This document shows positions 1-5,540 of a stretch of 6,861 nt of DNA, in pieces. A program made the translations under genes and the position numbers. The notes under the pieces are model-generated. The model saw nothing but the letters and a program-made list of their open reading frames with translations. It had not been told where the DNA came from and searched no databases. Source of the DNA: Candidatus Gastranaerophilales bacterium (GTDB lineage: Bacteria > Cyanobacteriota > Vampirovibrionia > Gastranaerophilales > Gastranaerophilaceae); NCBI GenBank assembly GCA_900752845.1, contig CAADWU010000112.1:1-6861 (forward strand), in the 5' to 3' direction. Position 1 is the stretch's first letter; each line of letters opens with the position of its first letter.

Positions 1-357
1 CGCCCCAAGTATTTGGAGCAAGCGGAGAGCCGTCAGGCTGAGTATATGCGATACAAGCACCGGCTTCATTTGTTTGGGAACATACTGCATTATAATCAGA
101 TTTTAACCAACCATAACAGGCTGGATAATAACCTAAGTCATAACCTGTTTTATTTATAGCATTTGTAATAATTGAATAACTTCTTTTAAACTGGTTTTTC
201 AATACCATTTTTTGAACATTATTCATTACAGAAGGCATAGTTAACACTGCAACTACACCGATAACACCGAGCGTTATCAAAACCTCTGCCAGCGTAAAAC
301 CCTTGCTATAGGAGCTTAAACGGTTGCCCCCCCCCCAATGTAACTATTTTTTTTCAT
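1..357 (-). CDS. Type IV pilin-like prepilin (pseudopilin), 3' end outside window, reading frame interrupted by a G10 tract
   Basis: Precursor of a type IV pilin or type II secretion pseudopilin, made with a short basic leader, cut by prepilin peptidase and assembled into an inner-membrane-based filament. The frame read from about 324 down to 2 encodes NRLSSYSKG, then the cleavage/methylation motif with Glu at mature position 5 (G|FTLAE), a hydrophobic helix (VLITLGVIGVVAVLTMPS), and a globular start with Cys residues and many Tyr/Gly. The only credible start is ATG at 357-355, behind AAAGGAG (363-369) and a near-consensus promoter. Read from that ATG, the run of ten G at 327-336 shifts translation into a stop after 13 residues. 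In the pilin frame the nearest upstream codon is TAG, with no usable start between. Eight or eleven G would fuse MKKNSYI-Gly(n)-NRLSSYSKG to the pilin. So this is either a phase-variable gene in the OFF state, a recent pseudogene, or a homopolymer sequencing error. Family assignment is firm; the specific role (pilus, competence or secretion) is not. Confidence 0.85.
327..336 (-). repeat. Homopolymer tract, ten G on the coding strand, inside the prepilin leader
   Basis: Ten consecutive C on the given strand (G10 in the prepilin mRNA) lie 18 bases after the A of the prepilin ATG (seven codons from ATG to the tract). It is the only long G/C homopolymer in an otherwise A+T-rich window. Its length determines whether the ATG is in frame with the pilin: 8 or 11 G give an intact protein, 9 or 10 do not. 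The adjacent A8 run at 346-353 cannot compensate, because 6 or 9 A would bring TAG directly into frame. Confidence 0.9.
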
Positions 358-383
358 AACTGCTCCTTTCATTTATTTATAAT

Positions 384-412
384 ATTATATCAATTTTTTA
401 TACAAAATTCAA
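384..412 (-). promoter_or_regulatory. Sigma-70-type promoter of the prepilin gene
   Basis: On the minus strand TTGAAT (412-407) is followed by exactly 17 bases and then a perfect TATAAT (389-384). The expected transcription start is about 377, giving a 20-base leader that holds AAAGGAG (369-363) five bases before ATG (357). The quality of these signals argues that the gene behind them is meant to be expressed, despite the frame problem in its leader. Confidence 0.75.
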
Positions 413-424
413 GTTGTTGTTATT

Positions 425-437
425 ATTACAATGTAAT
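425..437. promoter_or_regulatory. Possible operator: 13-bp palindrome in the divergent spacer
   Basis: ATTACA-A-TGTAAT is a perfect inverted repeat with six-base arms around one central base. It lies in the spacer between the leftward prepilin gene and the rightward 54-codon gene. Its centre is about 54 bases upstream of the predicted prepilin transcription start, a usual position for an activator site, and it is also upstream of the small gene. A short A+T-rich palindrome can occur by chance, so the call is tentative and no regulator is named. Confidence 0.3.
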
Positions 438-511
438 TTTCTAAACCTATAAGCCGATTTAACAAAAGTTTCAGGAACATTTACCGATAATTATTTTGAA
501 AGGAACTAATT

Positions 512-676
512 ATGGCAAGAATTATTGAAGGTGAAAGACGATTAATTAAAATGTCTGTAGATGATGTAATCAGCATTATTCAGGAATACCAGCAGGTATG
601 CAAAAACAGCTGCTGCTATGAACATACCAGAGAACTTCTGGCAAAAGCAAATTTTTATATTCCTGAAGATATATAA
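512..676 (+). CDS. Small conserved-looking protein of unknown function, 54 aa, cysteine-containing
   Basis: An ATG at 512 preceded by AAAGGA with about seven bases of spacing opens 54 codons ending in TAA at 674-676. The product begins MARIIEGERRLIKMSVDD, continues into an amphipathic segment (VISIIQEYQQVCK), then a Cys-rich turn with C30, C34 and C35 (C-x3-CC), and ends in a second helix (HTRELLAKANFYIPEDI). There is no signal peptide or membrane segment, so it is probably cytoplasmic. Proper ribosome site, protein-like composition and an otherwise empty spacer support a real gene. GATAAT at 486-491 could be a -10 box but has no good -35 partner. I do not recognise the family. The three cysteines could bind metal, or it could be a small two-helix regulatory protein; neither can be shown from sequence alone. 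Confidence 0.7.
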   Translation: MARIIEGERRLIKMSVDDVISIIQEYQQVCKNSCCYEHTRELLAKANFYIPEDI

Positions 677-755
677 TACATTAAAATTACCCGATTGTGG
701 TTATGAAAAAATCCTTTTTAGTTTATGCTAATATTAAACAGAAAGGAGTTTTTTC

Positions 756-1142
756 ATGAGAAAAAATATTATCATCATTTCATTAATATTTGCGTTACCG
801 TTAATTGCTTATTGGGCTTTAACAACTTCCAATGCAACAACAGCACAAACTACTGATATGAACAAACCTCAGGTTATTAAATTCACATCAGCAATGTGTA
901 TGGATTGCCAGACTATGAATAAAATATTTAAAGAAATTTTCCCTGAATTTTCTGACAAAATAAATATGACTGAAATTCAAGTTCAAGATAAAAACTCATT
1001 TAACGAAGGACAAATTAAAAAGTATAATGTAACTTTAGTACCAACAATTATCCTTTTAAATTCTAACGGACAACAGGTTAAAAGAATTGAAGGAGCAGTA
1101 ACTAAAGAACAAATGAAATCATACTTACAGGGACTTAAATAA
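756..1142 (+). CDS. Membrane-anchored thioredoxin-fold protein (CMDC active site)
   Basis: A 128-residue thiol-disulfide protein that probably works outside the cytoplasmic membrane. Residues 4-22 form an uncleaved signal anchor or signal peptide (no lipobox Cys). A Thr/Ser/Asn-rich linker follows, then a thioredoxin fold from about residue 38. The redox motif C48-M-D-C51 follows a strand ending FTSAM, and the cis-proline loop is VP96T. CxxC with Met-Asp between the cysteines differs from classical thioredoxin (CGPC), so the exact subfamily is unclear. The ATG has a good AAAGGAG seven bases upstream. The stop codon overlaps the start of the ccdA gene by one base (TAATG), so the pair is almost certainly co-translated, and the most likely role is to accept electrons from CcdA and reduce extracytoplasmic disulfides. 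No c-type cytochrome gene is in the window, so a role in cytochrome maturation is not supported here. Confidence 0.85.
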   Translation: MRKNIIIISLIFALPLIAYWALTTSNATTAQTTDMNKPQVIKFTSAMCMDCQTMNKIFKEIFPEFSDKINMTEIQVQDKNSFNEGQIKKYNVTLVPTIILLNSNGQQVKRIEGAVTKEQMKSYLQGLK

Positions 1143-1846
1143 TGGAAAACTATATCAGCTTATTTACACAACAGGGAAGCATACCTTTATTATTTGCACT
1201 ATCATTTTTAGGCGGTCTTGTAGCATCAATGTCACCTTGTTCATTGGCAATGCTGCCGATAATAATAGGTTATGTAGGAGGATATTCTAAAGAAAGCCCT
1301 GCTAAGACTTTTTTACAAATGCTATTTTTTGTGTTCGGTACAGCAATAGTATTCTCTGTCATAGGAATAATCTGCGCAGTTACGGGGAAAGTTTTTATAT
1401 CATTTGCAGGCGGTTATTTCGGAATATTTCTTGCAGGCATTATTATGGTAATGGGTTTAAAGCTAATTGGTGTTTTGGATTTTGAACTGCCGGTACTTAT
1501 CAAAGAAATGCCTAAAAATGACGGAACAAACACTTTTCTTTACCCGATAATCTTAGGCGGAATATTTGCACTAGCAGGCACCCCCTGTTCAACACCTATT
1601 CTTGCAGGCATAATGGCATTTGCTTCACTTTCTGCAAGTATTCCTCAGGCAATTTTAATGCTTTTCTTATTCTCGTTGGGACAGGGATTAATCCTTATTA
1701 TTGCAGGTTTTTTAACTTCTCATTTAAAAAATTGGAAAGGTTTTTACAAGCTTTCTGATATTCTGCTAAAAATAAGCGGCGGTCTTCTAGTGCTCTCATC
1801 TATATATATTTTTTATAAGATTTTCGCTCCGCTTATTGTAAAATAG
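1142..1846 (+). CDS. ccdA: CcdA/DsbD-type membrane thiol-disulfide transporter
   Basis: A 234-residue polytopic membrane protein, the usual size for stand-alone CcdA (the DsbD beta domain). It moves reducing equivalents from cytoplasmic thioredoxin across the membrane to an extracytoplasmic thioredoxin-like partner. About six hydrophobic segments are visible (roughly residues 14-45, 56-80, 85-113, 133-162, 167-192 and 207-228). The two family-defining redox cysteines are both in Pro-Cys contexts: SPC33 in the first segment and TPC149 in the fourth, each followed by a small or polar residue and a Pro a few positions on. The start codon shares its A with the stop of the upstream thioredoxin gene, and AGGGA lies about eight bases before it. 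An extra Cys at 78 is not part of the conserved pair. Family assignment is confident; the physiological substrate is inferred only from its thioredoxin partner. Confidence 0.9.
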   Translation: MENYISLFTQQGSIPLLFALSFLGGLVASMSPCSLAMLPIIIGYVGGYSKESPAKTFLQMLFFVFGTAIVFSVIGIICAVTGKVFISFAGGYFGIFLAGIIMVMGLKLIGVLDFELPVLIKEMPKNDGTNTFLYPIILGGIFALAGTPCSTPILAGIMAFASLSASIPQAILMLFLFSLGQGLILIIAGFLTSHLKNWKGFYKLSDILLKISGGLLVLSSIYIFYKIFAPLIVK

Positions 1847-1896
1847 TTACAAATGCGTTAAAATCATTGTATCTATAGACAATGGAGAGTGTAAAA

Positions 1897-2358
1897 ATGA
1901 AAACTTATGAAGGTCAACTCGTAGCAGGTAATGAAAAATTCTGTATAATTATATCAAGATTCAACGATTTTATCGGTTCTAAACTTTTGTCAGGAGCTGT
2001 CGATGAACTAAAACGTCATGGAGTTTCCGAAGAAAATATAGATATAGTAAAAGTTCCCGGAGCATTTGAAATTCCTTTAGCATCATTAAAATTTGCAAAA
2101 ACAGGCAAATATAATGCTATTATTACTTTAGGCGCAATTATTAAAGGAGCAACAGCTCACTTTGATTATGTAAGCGCAGAACTTTCAAAAGGAATTGCAC
2201 AGGTTAGTATGCAGACAGAAGTTCCTGTAATCTTTGGAGTTTTGACTACTGACAATATTGAACAGGCAATAGAAAGAGCCGGTACAAAAGCAGGAAATAA
2301 AGGTTCTGATGCTGCAAAAGCAGCTATTGAAATGGCTAATTTATTAAAATTAGTATAG
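1897..2358 (+). CDS. ribH: 6,7-dimethyl-8-ribityllumazine synthase
   Basis: Condenses 5-amino-6-ribitylaminouracil with 3,4-dihydroxy-2-butanone 4-phosphate, the penultimate step of riboflavin synthesis; the family forms pentamers or 60-mer capsids. Diagnostic segments are RFN (21-23), VPGAFEIP (53-60), GAIIKGATAHFDYV (79-92), FGVLTTDN (113-120) and the phosphate-binding RAGTKAGNKG (127-136). From ATG 1897 the protein has 153 residues, and Phe22, His88 and Arg127 fall at the numbers known for the Bacillus subtilis enzyme. GGAGAG (1884-1889) lies seven bases before this ATG, whereas the in-frame ATG at 1882 has no ribosome site and overlaps that motif. The longer 158-residue reading is therefore unlikely. 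The gene stands apart from other rib genes and no FMN riboswitch is visible in the 50-base spacer before it. It is probably transcribed with ccdA. Confidence 0.95.
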   Translation: MKTYEGQLVAGNEKFCIIISRFNDFIGSKLLSGAVDELKRHGVSEENIDIVKVPGAFEIPLASLKFAKTGKYNAIITLGAIIKGATAHFDYVSAELSKGIAQVSMQTEVPVIFGVLTTDNIEQAIERAGTKAGNKGSDAAKAAIEMANLLKLV

Positions 2359-2364
2359 TGTTTA

Positions 2365-2370
2365 TATAAT
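2365..2370 (+). promoter_or_regulatory. Possible internal promoter before murQ (perfect -10)
   Basis: A perfect TATAAT lies in the 54-base ribH-murQ spacer. The best -35 partner is only TTATTA at 2341-2346 with 18-base spacing, inside the end of ribH. The expected start at about 2377 falls right at the foot of the hairpin described next. A chance TATAAT in A+T-rich DNA cannot be excluded. Confidence 0.35.
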
Positions 2371-2377
2371 TAGGAGT

Positions 2378-2398
2378 ACAAGAAGCCTGAGCTTCTGT
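2378..2398 (+). promoter_or_regulatory. Stem-loop in the murQ leader, just before the ribosome site
   Basis: AGAAGC (2381-2386) and GCTTCT (2391-2396) pair perfectly around the tetraloop CTGA. With one bulged A, two further pairs (C2379-G2397, A2378-T2398) lengthen the stem to eight pairs. No U-run follows, so it is not an intrinsic terminator. The murQ ribosome site AGAGG (2403-2407) begins five bases after it and stays unpaired. Likely uses are protecting the 5' end of an internally started transcript or setting the expression ratio between ribH and murQ. Confidence 0.45.
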
Positions 2399-2412
2399 GG
2401 AAAGAGGTTAGA

Positions 2413-3306
2413 ATGAGTGAAGTAATTACCGAGTACAGAAACGAGAATACAAAAAATATTGATATTCTCCCGACCACTGAAATGGTCAGAAAAATGAATG
2501 AGGAAGACAAACTCGTGGCTCTTGCGGTTGAAGAAGAAAGCGAAAATATTGCATCTGCTATTGATTTGATTGCAAAACAATTCTTAAAAGGCGGAAGACT
2601 TTTCTACTTCGGAGCTGGAACTTCAGGTAGACTCGGTATACTTGATGCATCAGAATGTCCTCCGACATTCAGCGTTTCTCCTGATATGGTTCAGGGAATT
2701 ATTGCAGGCGGCGATGATGCAATAAGAAATGCAGTTGAAGGTGCAGAAGATAATTTCGACTTAGGCTACAATGATGCAGATGTTTTATCTGAAAATGACG
2801 TTGCTGTTGTAATCTCTGCAAGCGGAAACCCTAAATATCTTCTTGGAGTTTTACAAAAAGCAGAAGAAGTTAACTGTAAAACTATTGGTATTACCTGCAA
2901 CTCAAAAGGAAGAATTGCAGAAGAAGCAGGTCTTGTGATATGTGCAGAAGTAGGCCCGGAAGTTATCGCAGGTTCATCCCGACTTAAAGCCGGCACTGCT
3001 CAAAAAATGATTTTGAATATGCTTACTACAGGTGCTATGATTAAAACAGGCAAAACATACGAAAACTTTATGATTGATTTGAAAGCAACAAATGAAAAAC
3101 TTAAAGACAGAGCTATAAGAATTGTTGCACAAATTGCAGAAGTTTCGCACAGCGATGCTCTTGCCACTTTACTAAAATGCGATTGGGAAGTAAAAACAGC
3201 AATAATTTCTTTAAAAATGAAACTGGGTATTGAACAATCAAGACAAGAATTAAGAAAATACGGCGGTGTACTTCGTAAACTTTTACACGCCGGACAGGCA
3301 GTATAG
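2413..3306 (+). CDS. murQ: N-acetylmuramic acid 6-phosphate etherase
   Basis: Cleaves the lactyl ether of MurNAc-6-phosphate to give GlcNAc-6-phosphate and D-lactate, in cytoplasmic recycling or use of peptidoglycan sugars. The 297-residue protein has the full family layout: an N-terminal segment (TEYRNENTKNIDILPT), a SIS sugar-phosphate domain with the signature GAGTSGRLGILDASECPPTF (67-86), SASGNPKY (135-142), and EVIAGSSRLKAGTAQKM (183-199). A C-terminal helical part ends in YGGVLRKLL. The two acid/base glutamates are visible as E81 (ECPPTF) and E112 (VEGAE), with the same 31-residue separation as in the E. coli enzyme (E83 and E114). The start has AGAGG five bases upstream. No MurNAc transporter, anhydroMurNAc kinase or murR regulator is adjacent, so the source of the substrate is not shown here. 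gpsA follows 11 bases later. Confidence 0.96.
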   Translation: MSEVITEYRNENTKNIDILPTTEMVRKMNEEDKLVALAVEEESENIASAIDLIAKQFLKGGRLFYFGAGTSGRLGILDASECPPTFSVSPDMVQGIIAGGDDAIRNAVEGAEDNFDLGYNDADVLSENDVAVVISASGNPKYLLGVLQKAEEVNCKTIGITCNSKGRIAEEAGLVICAEVGPEVIAGSSRLKAGTAQKMILNMLTTGAMIKTGKTYENFMIDLKATNEKLKDRAIRIVAQIAEVSHSDALATLLKCDWEVKTAIISLKMKLGIEQSRQELRKYGGVLRKLLHAGQAV

Positions 3307-3317
3307 GAGAAACCGAT

Positions 3318-4319
3318 ATGAAATTAACAGTATTGGGAGCAGGATGTTGGGGATTAACTTTAGCATGGCTTTTAACAAATAATTTTGATGAGATAACTGT
3401 TTGGGGCAGAGAACAAGACCTTTCAGACGATTTAAAAAATAACAAACATTGTTCTAAACCGCTGGAAGTACAACTTGCTGATAAAGTTGAAATTACTTCT
3501 GATTTATCAAAAGCAATATCAAATGCTGACATTATTTTATCCGTTGTTGCTACATCAGGCACACGTGATGTCTGTGAAAAACTAAAAACTGCAGGAATTA
3601 AGCCTGAACAGGTTCTTGTAAATGCATCAAAAGGTATTGAACTTCCTTCATTGATGAGAATGTCAGAAGTTATAAAAGATGTATTACCTGAACAAAAACT
3701 TGCAATCCTTTCAGGTCCGACTTTAGCCAAAGAAGTTCTTGCAGGAATGCCTACCGCTGCATCAGTTGCCAGCGAAGATATAAGTGTTGCAGAATTTGTA
3801 CAAAAAACCTGCAACGTTCCAAACAAATTCAGACTTTATACAAATAACGATGTTATAGGTGTAGAACTTGGCGGTTCTTTAAAAAACGTAATTGCCATAG
3901 CATCGGGCTTTGCTCACACTATGGGACTTGGTGACAACTGCGCCGGAGCTCTTTTAACACGTGGTATGGCTGAAATAGTAAGAGTAAGCATTAATCTCGG
4001 AGCTAATCCGTCTACACTTTACGGTTTATCAGGAATGGGCGACTTGATTGCAACCTGCTCAAGCCCTATGTCAAGAAACTATACAGTAGGTTCTATGCTT
4101 GCAAAAGGTAAAAAAATTGATGATATTTTAGCAGAACTCGGTTCTGTAGCAGAAGGCGTTAAAACATCAAAAGCAATTTGCGAACTGGCACAAAAACTTG
4201 ATATAGAAGTTCCTGTTTCAAGCGCAATTTATGAGGCTGTATACACTGACATTACACCGCAAGCTCTTTTAGAAAAACTTATGAACAGAAAATTGAAGGA
4301 AGAAGAAAGATACGTATAA
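3318..4319 (+). CDS. gpsA: Glycerol-3-phosphate dehydrogenase [NAD(P)+]
   Basis: Reduces dihydroxyacetone phosphate to sn-glycerol 3-phosphate, the backbone for phospholipids; a soluble cytoplasmic enzyme. The 333-residue length is typical. The Rossmann motif GAGCWG (7-12) is followed by WGRE, the SKG motif with K105, LSGPTLAKEV (131-140), the ELGGSLKN segment with catalytic K189, GLSGMGDLIATC (236-247) with D242, RN (253-254), and VAEGVKT. The family more often has GAGSWGTALA, so Cys10 and Leu13 are mild variants. The ribosome site TAGGAG (3304-3309) includes the murQ stop codon, and the stop overlaps the ricT start by one base. This tight packing indicates co-expression with murQ and ricT, although the three have no common pathway. 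Confidence 0.97.
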   Translation: MKLTVLGAGCWGLTLAWLLTNNFDEITVWGREQDLSDDLKNNKHCSKPLEVQLADKVEITSDLSKAISNADIILSVVATSGTRDVCEKLKTAGIKPEQVLVNASKGIELPSLMRMSEVIKDVLPEQKLAILSGPTLAKEVLAGMPTAASVASEDISVAEFVQKTCNVPNKFRLYTNNDVIGVELGGSLKNVIAIASGFAHTMGLGDNCAGALLTRGMAEIVRVSINLGANPSTLYGLSGMGDLIATCSSPMSRNYTVGSMLAKGKKIDDILAELGSVAEGVKTSKAICELAQKLDIEVPVSSAIYEAVYTDITPQALLEKLMNRKLKEEERYV

Positions 4320-5242
4320 TGAAATATGCCGTTAGATATTTAAAAAACACATTTTACCCGCTGGAAGTACCCGAAACATTGAAACTTGAAGACGGTCAAA
4401 TGGTGCTTGTCAGAACAGAAAAGGGAGAAGAAGCTTTAAAAGTTTTTATTGTTAATTCCCAAATATCAAAATTATGGGAAAACAGTAAATCAAAACCGGA
4501 ACCTTTTCATGTAATAAGAACACTTTCTCAACGAGATATTCAAACTCTTGAAGAAATTAAGCAGGAAGAAGTACAGTCGTTTTTTAAATGTCAGGCGCTT
4601 GTTCAACAGCATAAATTAAATATGAACCTTGTTCAATGCAGAATTACATTCGACAGAAGAAAAATAACATTTTATTATACTGCTCCTGAAAGAGTTGATT
4701 TCAGAGGACTTCTAAAAGATTTAACACAAGTGTTCACAAGAGTCAGAATTGATTTGCGACATATCGGAGTAAGGGATGAAACCTCAATTCTTGACGGAAC
4801 AGGTGTATGCGGAAGGCCTTTCTGCTGTTCATCTTTTTTGAGAAAATTTGCAACAATTAATGTTAAACTCGCAAAAGATCAAGGAATGCCTATTGCACCC
4901 GGTAAAATTTCGGGCACTTGCGGAAGACTTTTATGCTGCCTAACATACGAGTATTCAAATTACATTGATGCTGCAAAAGGAATGCCTCCTGTAGGTTCAT
5001 CAGTAATGACACCTGACGGACTTGGAAAAGTTTGCTACCTGCAATTCCTTAACGGAAAAGTTGCTGTTAAAATGGAAGACGGCAAAACAAAAGAATTTCC
5101 AAAAAGTGAAATCGAAATGGTTGATGCTGATGTTAACGTTGAAATTGACACTCCGTTAATCAACGCTTACGCTGATGATAACGATAATATCGATATCAAA
5201 CAATTGGAAGATGATAGGAACAGCTCTACAGGGAATATCTAG
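4319..5242 (+). CDS. ricT: PSP1-domain protein of the RicT (YaaT) family
   Basis: RicT is known from Bacillus subtilis as part of the RicA-RicF-RicT complex, which carries two [4Fe-4S] clusters and helps RNase Y process mRNAs; homologues occur widely. The 307-residue product has the PSP1 core from about 85 to 215, including ITFYYTAPERVDFRGLLKDL, RIDLRHIGVRDE and two cysteine motifs of the same pattern: C164-GRPF-C169-C170 and C201-GRLL-C206-C207. These six cysteines are the probable cluster ligands. A small beta domain (about 223-268) and an acidic, Asp/Asn-rich tail (about 270-300) follow. The start shares its A with the gpsA stop, and the only upstream purine run is weak, so translation is probably coupled to gpsA. 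No ricA, ricF or RNase Y gene is in the window, so whether it works in such a complex here is unknown. The stop codon overlaps that of the convergent gene. Confidence 0.9.
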   Translation: MKYAVRYLKNTFYPLEVPETLKLEDGQMVLVRTEKGEEALKVFIVNSQISKLWENSKSKPEPFHVIRTLSQRDIQTLEEIKQEEVQSFFKCQALVQQHKLNMNLVQCRITFDRRKITFYYTAPERVDFRGLLKDLTQVFTRVRIDLRHIGVRDETSILDGTGVCGRPFCCSSFLRKFATINVKLAKDQGMPIAPGKISGTCGRLLCCLTYEYSNYIDAAKGMPPVGSSVMTPDGLGKVCYLQFLNGKVAVKMEDGKTKEFPKSEIEMVDADVNVEIDTPLINAYADDNDNIDIKQLEDDRNSSTGNI

Positions 5243-5448
5243 AAACCAAATAATGATTTCTTAACATAAACAAAATAAATTTCACCGTTTGTTAATCTGA
5301 CATCATATTTGGGCAAACCTTTATGTCTGTCATCGGGCTTTGCTTCTCGAACTTCAGCGACAAGTTCATCATTGGTAATGTAGTGCAATTCCTTTACATT
5401 GATAACTTCCTTGTCCACAATTTTCATTAATTTATCATAATCGCTCAT
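5239..5448 (-). CDS. Small protein of unknown function, 69 aa, convergent with ricT
   Basis: I do not recognise this family. The 69 residues are charged and soluble-looking: a short N-terminal helix (MSDYDKLMKIVDKE), a strand region (INVKELHYI), an acidic/basic helix (NDELVAEVREAKPDDRHKG) and a C-terminal beta hairpin (KYDVRLTNGEIYFVYVKKSLFGF in two strands around TNG). No cysteines, signal peptide or membrane segment is present. Its stop codon (TAG, minus strand, 5241-5239) and the ricT stop (5240-5242) overlap within CTAG, and no terminator separates the two genes. No Shine-Dalgarno motif precedes the ATG; instead a good promoter ends six bases before it, which suggests a leaderless message. 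Protein-like composition and the dedicated promoter make it a probable real gene. The HNH-type gene lies 92 bases upstream on the same strand. Confidence 0.7.
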   Translation of the reverse strand: MSDYDKLMKIVDKEVINVKELHYITNDELVAEVREAKPDDRHKGLPKYDVRLTNGEIYFVYVKKSLFGF

Positions 5449-5454
5449 ATATAT

Positions 5455-5483
5455 ATTGTAACCGATGTTAAGATATATTTCAA
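5455..5483 (-). promoter_or_regulatory. Promoter giving a probably leaderless message for the 69-aa gene
   Basis: On the minus strand TTGAAA (5483-5478) and TACAAT (5460-5455) are separated by exactly 17 bases; each matches the sigma-70 consensus at five of six positions. Only six bases (ATATAT) lie between the -10 box and the ATG at 5448-5446, so transcription should begin at or within a base or two of the start codon. This agrees with the absence of any ribosome-binding sequence. Confidence 0.6.
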
Positions 5484-5540
5484 GAGTATATACAAAAAAT
5501 ACTTTAAATAAACTAAGCTATTATAATTTTCTTTTTTTCT

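Noticed and set aside
346..353. A8 run after the prepilin ATG as an alternative slippage site
   Set aside because: Changing its length by +1 or -2, the shift needed to reach the pilin frame, brings TAG directly into frame, so it cannot restore the protein.
724..734. Extended -10 (TGCTAATAT) before the thioredoxin gene
   Set aside because: The position is plausible, but the -10 matches only four of six bases and no -35 partner is visible; a promoter is likely somewhere in 677-750 but cannot be placed.
1847..1896. Promoter (TTACAA ... TATCTA) or FMN riboswitch before ribH
   Set aside because: Boxes match the consensus in only about half of positions and the spacer is 50 bases, far too short for an FMN riboswitch; co-transcription with ccdA is simpler.
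2362..2580. Open frame of 72 codons on the minus strand
   Set aside because: It lies across the spacer and the start of murQ, has low-complexity Phe/Asn-rich composition and no ribosome site; murQ on the other strand is unmistakable.
2766..2996. Open frame of 76 codons on the minus strand
   Set aside because: Fully inside murQ, on the opposite strand, with no domain features.
3113..3826. Open frame of 237 codons on the minus strand
   Set aside because: Spans the end of murQ and half of gpsA, both of which carry all catalytic motifs; the Ser/Thr/Phe-rich product is typical of an antisense shadow.
5484..5540. Terminator after the HNH-like gene
   Set aside because: The spacer has T-runs, but the best stem has only about three pairs, all A+T-rich; no hairpin that could serve as an intrinsic terminator.
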